The translations under genes were made by a program, and so were the position numbers. From contig JABXHG010000135.1 of NCBI GenBank assembly GCA_013393545.1, positions 1-17,060 on the forward strand: a stretch of DNA of 17,060 nucleotides, in the 5' to 3' direction. The DNA is from Alteromonadaceae bacterium (GTDB lineage: Bacteria > Pseudomonadota > Gammaproteobacteria > Pseudomonadales > Oleiphilaceae). Position 1 is the first letter of the stretch; the number at the start of each line of letters is the position of its first letter. The notes beneath the pieces were generated by a model. The model did not search any database. It was not told the origin of the DNA and saw only the letters and a program-made list of their open reading frames with translations. Below, one piece after another: positions 7,872 to 13,962 of this stretch.

Positions 7872-9135
7872 ACGCCGTACCCGGGCCACGGTCACGGGCC
7901 TTGGTCTGCTGCTGGCGCTGGTCGCCACGCCGGCCACGTCGGAGGAACAGGCAGAAACCCGGAAAATTGCCCCCAACATTGATCTGAAAGAGGTCAACCC
8001 GCTGCCGGAGCCCGAGCCTGAGCCAGAACGGCCGACCGACTCGCCCGAAGGAGACGACATCAGGACCGACCCACGACCGGTGCACGCTCTGGATATCGTC
8101 GATAGTCCACACGCCGGACAAAGCGATCAGCCCGCCACTGATACACCGGTACCGGCCGAGCCCTTCACTCTGCTGGGCAAGGACATTTTACCGGGTACCT
8201 CCACCCGCCTGTCCTGGTCGCCCAACATCCAGATCGCCGGGTTGTCGCAGATTACGCCTGTACTGGTGGTGAACGGCGCCCAAAGCGGCCCAACCCTGTG
8301 CCTGACTGGCGCCATTCACGGTGACGAACTCAACGGCATCGAAATCATCCGCCGCACCCTGTACGACCTGAACCCGGAAAAACTGGCCGGGCGCGTGGTT
8401 GGCGTACCCATCGTCAACATCACCGGTTTCCAGCAGGGCACCCGCTACCTGCCCGACCGGCGCGACCTGAACCGCCACTTCCCTGGCACCCCGGACGGCT
8501 CGCTGGCCAGCCGCATGGCGCACTCGCTGTTCCAGAAAGTGATTCGCCACTGCGACATGCTGGTGGATATCCACACCGGCTCGCTCAAACGCACCAACCT
8601 GCCGCAGCTCCGGGCCGATATGAACAACCCGGAGGTGGCGGAATTTACCCGGGGTTTCGACGGCATGGCGGTGGTTCATAGCACCGGCTCCGCCGGTATG
8701 CTGCGTTATGCCGCCAACGAGGCGGGCATACGCACAGTCACCATGGAAGCCGGTGAATCCCTGCGCATCCAGGAACACCAGATCAAAGCCGGGGTGAATA
8801 GCCTGACCAGCCTGATGGAAAAGCACGACATGCTGTCGCGCATGTTTGTCTGGGGCGACCCCGAACCGGTGTATTACGACTCTACCTGGGTGCGCGCCGG
8901 GCACGGCGGCATTCTCTCCTCCGATGTGGAACTGGGTGATACCGTTGCCGCCGGTGATGTGCTGGGGCATGTGACCGATCCCATTACCAACGAGGAGTAC
9001 CCGATCAAGGCGGCGTTCAAGGGCCGAGTGATCGGCATGGCGGTGGACCAGGTGGTGATGGCCGGCTTTGCCGCCTACCACCTGGGAACCGAGGCGGAAG
9101 TGCCTACCCAGGCGGAAGAACCTCATGACGGCTGA
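7861..9135 (+). CDS. Exported succinylglutamate desuccinylase/aspartoacylase-family zinc deacylase
   Basis: 424 residues. An N-terminal signal peptide (basic start, hydrophobic core 10-22, likely cleavage after ATPATS at 27) directs it to the periplasm. Next comes a Pro/Glu/Asp-rich linker (about 28-100, including four PE repeats at 49-56), then the M14-like catalytic domain: GAIHGDELNG (zinc ligands His153 and Glu156), DRRDLNRHFPG (199-209), DIHTG (zinc ligand His238) and MEAGES (Glu296 as likely general base). A C-terminal beta domain (about 335-410) resembles the lid or lipoyl-like end of AstE-type proteins. The family hydrolyses N-acyl amino acids or related amides; export makes arginine catabolism (AstE) unlikely, and no other ast gene is nearby. 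GAGGAG (7848-7853) inside the upstream gene precedes the ATG, and the start overlaps that gene by 11 bp. Substrate unknown. Confidence 0.88.
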   Translation: MPFKRRTRATVTGLGLLLALVATPATSEEQAETRKIAPNIDLKEVNPLPEPEPEPERPTDSPEGDDIRTDPRPVHALDIVDSPHAGQSDQPATDTPVPAEPFTLLGKDILPGTSTRLSWSPNIQIAGLSQITPVLVVNGAQSGPTLCLTGAIHGDELNGIEIIRRTLYDLNPEKLAGRVVGVPIVNITGFQQGTRYLPDRRDLNRHFPGTPDGSLASRMAHSLFQKVIRHCDMLVDIHTGSLKRTNLPQLRADMNNPEVAEFTRGFDGMAVVHSTGSAGMLRYAANEAGIRTVTMEAGESLRIQEHQIKAGVNSLTSLMEKHDMLSRMFVWGDPEPVYYDSTWVRAGHGGILSSDVELGDTVAAGDVLGHVTDPITNEEYPIKAAFKGRVIGMAVDQVVMAGFAAYHLGTEAEVPTQAEEPHDG

Positions 9136-10060
9136 GCCCGCCGGTGCCCGGGGCCTGGCCCTGGCCTACTTCGGCCTGGTGGTCACGCCGCTGTTCTGGG
9201 CGGGTAACGCGGTGGTGGCCAGGGGCACGGTGGAAAACATTCCGCCGCTGTCCATGTCGTTCTGGCGTTGGGTGATCGCCCTGGCGGTACTGCTGCCCAT
9301 CGGCCTGCCCGGGATCTGGCGGCAACGGGCGGTGATCCGCCAGCATATCGGCTCGATGCTGGCACTGGCGACTTTCAGCGTGGCCGCGTTCAACTCCCTG
9401 CTGTACTACGCAGCAGTCACCACCACCGCCACCAACATTGCCCTGATCAACGCCACCATTCCCATTTTCGTGGCCCTGCTGGCGTGGCTGCTGCTGGGTG
9501 ACAGAACCCGGCCCATTCAGGCCCTGGGGATTGGCCTGGCGATTGCCGGCATCGCCACCGTGGTGGCCCGGGGCGAACTGTCGGTGCTCACCAGCCTGCA
9601 AGCGCAGCCGGGGGACCTGATCATGGTGGCCGCCGTGTTCAGCTGGGGCCTGTTCTCCGTACTGCTACGGCGCCAGGCCGTGCCTCTGCCGCCGCTGACC
9701 TTTTTGACCGTGCAGATTTCCCTGGGCACGCTGGTGATTCTGCCGTTCTACCTGGTGGATTTTATGTTCTTCAGCGGCGGCTTTGAGCTATCCCGGCAAA
9801 CCGCTCTGCCACTGGTGTATTTCGCCATTTTTCCGGGCATCCTGGCCTACGGTTTCTGGAATCACGGGGTGCACACCATCGGCCCCGCCCGGGCGGCCAT
9901 ATTCATGTACCTCACACCGGTGTTCGCTTCCCTGCTGGCCGGCATTTTCCTGGACGAAACCCTGGGCCTGTTCCACGTGATCGGCGGCTTGCTGATTCTC
10001 GCCGGGCTGTTGCTGGCTACCCGGGCTGGCCGGCCAGGGCGGCTTCCAGGCGCTCGATAA
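9125..10060 (+). CDS. EamA/DMT-family transporter
   Basis: 311-residue inner-membrane protein of the drug/metabolite transporter superfamily (RhaT/YdcZ-like EamA type), with about ten membrane helices in two EamA repeats (about 12-141 and 155-300). Diagnostic stretches are FWAGNAVVARGTVENIPP in the first repeat, ATNIALINATIPIFVALLAW, and ARAAIFMYLTPVFASLLAG with FLDETLG in the second. The start is ATG 9125, because GGAAG lies 6 bases upstream and the protein there begins with a short hydrophilic segment. A longer open frame upstream lies inside the deacylase gene. It overlaps the deacylase stop by 11 bp. Its 3' end overlaps the convergent C-S lyase gene by 44 bp. Members usually export amino acids or other small metabolites; here the cargo may be a product of the preceding deacylase, which is inference. 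Confidence 0.9.
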   Translation: MTAEPAGARGLALAYFGLVVTPLFWAGNAVVARGTVENIPPLSMSFWRWVIALAVLLPIGLPGIWRQRAVIRQHIGSMLALATFSVAAFNSLLYYAAVTTTATNIALINATIPIFVALLAWLLLGDRTRPIQALGIGLAIAGIATVVARGELSVLTSLQAQPGDLIMVAAVFSWGLFSVLLRRQAVPLPPLTFLTVQISLGTLVILPFYLVDFMFFSGGFELSRQTALPLVYFAIFPGILAYGFWNHGVHTIGPARAAIFMYLTPVFASLLAGIFLDETLGLFHVIGGLLILAGLLLATRAGRPGRLPGAR

Positions 10061-11204
10061 CCTGCGCCAACACCGCCTTCGGGCAACCGATGTTCAGGCG
10101 CATGAAACCACTGCCCGGAGCACCAAAGGAAATACCCGGGTTCATGCCCACGCCGGCCTGGTGCACAAAGAAGCGTTTCAGGCCGGCGTCATCCAGCTCC
10201 AGTTCCCGACAATCCAGCCACATCAGGTAGGTGCCTTCCGGCTCCGCCACCCGGAGTCCCGGCAAGCGTGCCGCCACCTGCTGACAGACAAACTCCCGGT
10301 TGGCCTGCAGGTAGACCATGAGTTCATCCAGCCACTCACCACCGGCCCGGTAGCCGGCCTCGAAGCCGGCGATACTGAACGGATTGCATTGGGGCAGGTG
10401 CATGGACTCGAACACCCGCTGCATGGCCTGGCGCCGCTGCTCATCCGGGATCACCAGCGCCGACAGGCCCAGACCCGGCATATTGAAGCTCTTGCTCGGG
10501 GCCACGGCGGTGACCAGGGCATCCTCCGGCCCGGCAAGATTAGCCAGAACCGTGTGGCCGGGTTTGTCCGGAAACACCAGGTCACAGTGAATTTCGTCGG
10601 ACACCACCACCAACCGGTATTTGCGGGCAATGGCCAGCACTGCTTCCAGCTCTTCCCGGGACCAGACGCGGCCCACCGGGTTGTGGGGCGAGCAGAGCAT
10701 CAGAATACGGGCCTCCGGCCGGGCGGCGCATTGTTCAAGATGCTCCAGGTTCATCCGGTACTGGCCGGTTTTTTCATCCGGAACCAGCGGATTTTCGATC
10801 ACGGTGCGGCCGGTCTGGCGCACCGAGCTGAAAAACGGCGGGTACACCGGCGGCTGGATAATCACCCCGTCGCCCGGCCCGGCATAGGCCAGGCAAGCAG
10901 CGTGCAGGGAGGGCACCACGCCCGGGGCCATCAGAATATGCTCGCGCTCGATGGCCCAATCATGACGGGCGGCAAACCAGCTCATCATCGACTGATACAG
11001 GCTTTCGGGGAACAGGGTATAACCATACACAGGATGGTCCGCCCGGGCTTTCAGGGCGTCGGTTACCGCCTGCGGCGCGGCAAAATCCATATCCGCCACC
11101 CACACCGGCAGCACATCCTCCCGGCCAAAAACTGCCCGCCGGGCATCGAATTTCACCGAGTGGGTATGTTCCCGGTGGATGGTCTGATCAAACTCTGCCT
11201 GCAC
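10017..11204 (-). CDS. MalY/PatB-family pyridoxal-phosphate C-S lyase (cystathionine beta-lyase type)
   Basis: 395-residue cytoplasmic PLP enzyme of fold type I. MalY/PatB enzymes split cystathionine or other cysteine S-conjugates into a thiol, pyruvate and ammonia. Motifs: VWVADMDFAAP near residue 34, HPVYGYT, PPVYPPFF, CSPHNPVGRVW, SDEIHCDL (PLP-pyridine Asp) and APSKSFNMPGL with Lys238 as the Schiff-base lysine; the C-terminal GFMRLNIGCP carries the carboxylate-binding Arg. The start is GTG at 11204, because a near-perfect AAAGGAGG (complement of 11211-11218) lies 6 bases upstream; the protein then begins with QAEFDQTIHRE. A 13-residue longer frame lacks a ribosome site. It is transcribed divergently from the AEC transporter, with a palindrome in the gap, and runs tail to tail into the EamA gene. 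Cystathionine lyase versus a broader C-S lyase cannot be decided. Confidence 0.92.
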   Translation of the reverse strand: MQAEFDQTIHREHTHSVKFDARRAVFGREDVLPVWVADMDFAAPQAVTDALKARADHPVYGYTLFPESLYQSMMSWFAARHDWAIEREHILMAPGVVPSLHAACLAYAGPGDGVIIQPPVYPPFFSSVRQTGRTVIENPLVPDEKTGQYRMNLEHLEQCAARPEARILMLCSPHNPVGRVWSREELEAVLAIARKYRLVVVSDEIHCDLVFPDKPGHTVLANLAGPEDALVTAVAPSKSFNMPGLGLSALVIPDEQRRQAMQRVFESMHLPQCNPFSIAGFEAGYRAGGEWLDELMVYLQANREFVCQQVAARLPGLRVAEPEGTYLMWLDCRELELDDAGLKRFFVHQAGVGMNPGISFGAPGSGFMRLNIGCPKAVLAQVIERLEAALAGQPG

Positions 11205-11231
11205 GGTTATCCTCCTTTGTAAGCCTGAATC

Positions 11232-11243
11232 GTGTCCGGACAC
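11232..11243. promoter_or_regulatory. 12-bp perfect palindrome in a divergent intergenic region, candidate operator
   Basis: GTGTCCGGACAC reads the same on both strands. It lies between the C-S lyase start (11204, minus) and the AEC transporter start (11306, plus), just upstream of the lyase ribosome site, where a dimeric regulator could affect one or both genes. No regulator gene is adjacent. A perfect 12-mer palindrome in about 100 bases is expected by chance only a few percent of the time; it may still be coincidence. Confidence 0.35.
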
Positions 11244-11305
11244 TTGCCGAATCCACGGTTACTTGCGAACCTGTGCGCTTTCCACAGGGCCCGCCCGGAA
11301 CTTTT

Positions 11306-12193
11306 ATGATCGCGCAGATACTGTCCACAATGCTACCGGTGTTCCTGATCGCCGGCTGCGGTGCTCTGTATGGCCGGTTCCGCACACCGGACATTCAGGG
11401 CCTGAACGTACTGAACATGGAATTGTTCGTGCCCATGCTGGTGTTTGCCGTACTGGCCGACCAGCAGGCACCCCTGCAGGACTATGGCGGCCTGGCCCTG
11501 GCCGCCACCGTGGTGGTATTGGGCTCGGGCCTGGTGCTGTACCCATTGGCCCGGCTGCTGAAGCTGAACCTGAAAACCTTCCTGCCACCAATGATGTTCA
11601 ACAACTCCGGTAACATGGGTATACCGGTGTTGCTGCTGGCGTTCGGCGAGCAGGCCCTGCCCGCGGCCATTGTGCTGTTCATCGTGGAAATGCTGCTGCA
11701 CTTTTCCGTGGGCCTGTATATTCTCGACCCGCACACCTCCATCTTCCGCCGTCTGCGCCTGCCCATTGTCTTTGCCAGCATCGCCGGCCTGACGGTGAAC
11801 TTCAGCGGCGTGGCCCTGCCCGGCTGGCTGCTGGAAACCCTGAACATGCTGGGCGAAGTGTGCATTCCGCTGATGCTGTTTGCCTTGGGCGTGCGCATGC
11901 TGGATGTGGATTTCAGCGACTGGAAACTGGGCCTGCTGGGCGCCATCGCCTGCCCCGGCAGCGGTCTGCTACTGGCCTGGCCAATGATCGCTCTGCTGGA
12001 TTTGCCTGACTTGCAGGTGGCCAGCCTGTGGGTCTTCGCGGCCCTGCCCCCGGCAGTTCTGAATTACATGGTGGCCGAACAGTACCAGCAAGAGCCCCAC
12101 AAGGTGGCTTCGCTGGTGTTACTGAGTAACCTGGGCAGTCTGGTAGTGATGCCGTTGGTGCTGGCTTTGGTGTTTGCTGCGGGTTACCTATAA
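11306..12193 (+). CDS. AEC-family transporter (auxin efflux carrier type)
   Basis: 295-residue inner-membrane protein with about ten helices, of the bile/arsenite/riboflavin-type AEC family that exports or takes up small carboxylates and similar compounds. It starts MIAQILSTMLPVFLIAGCGA, and the family signature FNNSGNMGIPV lies at residues 98-108 in the middle of the first half. The second half has LNMLGEVCIPLMLFALGVRM and ends in ALPPAVLNYMVAEQYQ and a last helix. ATG 11306 is chosen over GTG 11273 because family homology begins here and the extra residues are hydrophilic and Pro-rich; the ribosome site (CGGAAC) is weak. It is divergent from the C-S lyase, and such pairs may share control. 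Nothing in the sequence defines the substrate. The following 153 bp before ubiA are mostly a hairpin repeat. Confidence 0.88.
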   Translation: MIAQILSTMLPVFLIAGCGALYGRFRTPDIQGLNVLNMELFVPMLVFAVLADQQAPLQDYGGLALAATVVVLGSGLVLYPLARLLKLNLKTFLPPMMFNNSGNMGIPVLLLAFGEQALPAAIVLFIVEMLLHFSVGLYILDPHTSIFRRLRLPIVFASIAGLTVNFSGVALPGWLLETLNMLGEVCIPLMLFALGVRMLDVDFSDWKLGLLGAIACPGSGLLLAWPMIALLDLPDLQVASLWVFAALPPAVLNYMVAEQYQQEPHKVASLVLLSNLGSLVVMPLVLALVFAAGYL

Positions 12194-12208
12194 CCAAGAC
12201 GGATCGGG

Positions 12209-12317
12209 GAGCGGGCGGGTGAGCCTTTCCAAAACCGTGCGGAGCCATGGATGGCGGAGCTCGAGCGGGACATGGATGTCTTTACAGCGTGTTTTGGAAA
12301 GGCTTACCCGCCTGCTC
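12209..12317 (+). repeat. Dispersed GGA-hairpin repeat, full copy with 27-nt inverted arms
   Basis: Left arm 12209-12235 and right arm 12291-12317 are inverted copies, 25 of 27 matched; both mismatches place G on the left and T on the right, so plus-strand RNA can pair all 27 positions with two G-U wobbles. The pairing can extend one or two bases outward. Between the arms are two short hairpins: GCCATGGATGGC (12244-12255) and GACATGGATGTC (12269-12280), each a 4-bp stem with a TGGA tetraloop and different, self-complementary flanks. ACATGGATGT fits the RsmA/CsrA consensus throughout, the other its core. A 33-nt part recurs at 4333-4365. It fills most of the AEC-ubiA gap and could also end AEC transcription. 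It is not coding, although an ATG inside it is in frame with ubiA. Confidence 0.82.
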
Positions 12318-12346
12318 CTGCACGGACTATGAGAGAAAGTAAAAAT

Positions 12347-13237
12347 ATGCCCCAAACGGCCACCGTGATACGCGCTTCCCGCCCCAATTTTTTACTGCTC
12401 GCACCCCTGTGCGCCGGACTTGGTGTCGCACTGGCCTGGCAGCAATCCGAGACGCCGGCTCTCTTACACACTCTGCTGGTATTGATCGGGGCCATTCTTG
12501 CCCACGCCGCCGTCAATTTGCTGAACGAGTACGACGATTTCACCTCCGGGCTGGATCATCTCACCTGCCGCACCCCGTTCTCAGGCGGCAGCGGCGCCCT
12601 GCCGGAAACACCGGCCGCAGCCCGGGGCGTATTGATCGCCGGCCTGGGCACACTGGCACTGGTGATCGCCATCGGCGTTTACTTCCTCTGGCTTAGAGGA
12701 CTACCCATGTTCCTGCTGGGCGCGGCCGGAATCCTGCTGGTACTGACCTACACCCGCTGGATTACCCGCTCGCCGCTGTTCTGCCTGCTGGCACCGGGGC
12801 TGGGGTTCGGGCCGGTCATGGTACTGGGGTCGGTCATCGCGCTGGGCGCTCGGCTGGACATCACCGCACTGGCGGTAGCCGCAGTAGCTCTATTGCTGGT
12901 CAGCGAGCTGCTGCTGATTAACCAAATCCCCGATGCCGAGGCCGACCGGCAAGTGGGCCGCCGGCATCTGGTGATCACCCTGGGCCCGGAACGGGCCAGT
13001 TATCTGGTCGGAACCCTGCTACTGGGTGGTTACGGGCTGGTTGCCGGCGGCGCCGCTCTGGGTCTTTTGTCGGCCTGGAGCCTGCTGGCGCTGCTGCCCC
13101 TGCCAGCCGCCTGGTGGGTCAGCCGGCAGTTGCCGTCAGCGCTGAACCACCCCGCGAGGTTAAACCGGGTACTGGGCGTCAACGTGGCCGTAGTGCTGGC
13201 CACGCTTGCCCTGCTGATCGTCGGCCTCAGTCTCTGA
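12347..13237 (+). CDS. UbiA-superfamily prenyltransferase, MenA-like
   Basis: 296-residue inner-membrane protein with about eight or nine helices. UbiA enzymes attach polyprenyl chains to aromatic acceptors. The first Asp-rich motif is [12 protein letters not shown] (Asn60, Asp63, Asp64, Asp70); the second is [17 protein letters not shown] (Asp196, Asp200). Both bind Mg-diphosphate. The NEYDD form and the second motif resemble MenA-type enzymes more than UbiA of ubiquinone synthesis, but no men gene is nearby and the acceptor is unknown. ATG 12347 is taken as start: [10 protein letters not shown] follows directly and AGAAAG lies upstream. ATG 12329 is possible. A longer in-frame start at 12251 lies inside the hairpin repeat and is rejected. 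The 3' end overlaps the convergent receptor remnant by 11 bp. Confidence 0.85.
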   Translation: MPQTATVIRASRPNFLLLAPLCAGLGVALAWQQSETPALLHTLLVLIGAILAHAAVNLLNEYDDFTSGLDHLTCRTPFSGGSGALPETPAAARGVLIAGLGTLALVIAIGVYFLWLRGLPMFLLGAAGILLVLTYTRWITRSPLFCLLAPGLGFGPVMVLGSVIALGARLDITALAVAAVALLLVSELLLINQIPDAEADRQVGRRHLVITLGPERASYLVGTLLLGGYGLVAGGAALGLLSAWSLLALLPLPAAWWVSRQLPSALNHPARLNRVLGVNVAVVLATLALLIVGLSL

Positions 13238-13910
13238 GGCGGAAGACCGCCACCCGGGATTTCAGCTGCTCGGCCAGTACTGCCAGGTCGTGGCTTGAGC
13301 CGGCCACCTGCTCCGAACCGGCGGAGGTTTCGATGGTGGCGTCATGAATACGGGCGATGTTGCGGTTCACCTCTTCGGCTACCGAACTCTGCTCCTCCGC
13401 TGCGCTGGCGATCTGGGCGTTCATATCGTTCACCGCCGACATTTCCTCACGAATGCGGCCCAGGGCATCCTCAGCCTCGGTGGTTTTCTCCACGGTATCC
13501 CGCGCCAGCTCACGGCTGCTTTCCATCTCATACGAGGCCACACCGGCACCGGATTGCAGCTGACCAATCATGTCCTGAATCTCACGGGTGGATTCCTGGG
13601 TGCGAGACGCCAGTGAGCGTACCTCATCCGCCACCACGGCAAAGCCTCTGCCATGGGTACCGGCACGGGCCGCTTCAATGGCGGCGTTCAGCGCCAGCAG
13701 GTTGGTCTGCTCGGCAATGCCGTTAATCACTTCGATGATCTTCTCGATGTTGGCACTGTCTTCAGACACCCGGTTGACCGAATTGGCGGCTTCTTCCAGC
13801 TTGTCGGCCAGGCCGGTGATGGAAGCTGCCGTTTCACCCACCACCCGGTTACCGGTCTCCACCTCGCCATCGGCCTTGCTGGTTTCACTTGCAACCACTG
13901 CCACTTTCAC
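13227..13910 (-). pseudogene. Truncated methyl-accepting chemotaxis receptor, signalling domain only
   Basis: The 227-residue frame covers only the C-terminal cytoplasmic signalling domain. The hairpin tip region reads [20 protein letters not shown] followed by [19 protein letters not shown], flanked by the heptad-patterned methylation helices and ending in VAVFRLRD. Membrane segments, ligand-binding domain and HAMP are missing. Upstream on the minus strand an in-frame TAA (13917-13919) lies three codons before the first GTG (13910); there is no ribosome site and homology starts at about the third residue. The head was therefore lost in a deletion that joined the gene to the fadE leader. A soluble stand-alone receptor is conceivable but no expression signal is visible. 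It converges on ubiA with an 11-bp overlap. Confidence 0.8.
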
Positions 13911-13962
13911 CGATGGTTAAACGTATTCCCGTTACTTTTTCGTCGTGCCAGGGAGGTACCTC

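Noticed and set aside
9068..9124. Longer N-terminus for the EamA transporter
   Set aside because: The extra 19 residues lie inside the deacylase gene and are basic and non-homologous; ATG 9125 has a ribosome site.
8188..9126. 312-codon minus-strand open frame opposite the deacylase gene
   Set aside because: Shadow of the AstE-like coding strand, with His/Gly/Gln-rich low-information translation.
10161..11222. 353-codon plus-strand open frame across the C-S lyase gene
   Set aside because: It is opposite a complete PLP enzyme with its catalytic lysine and start signals; the translation has no domain features.
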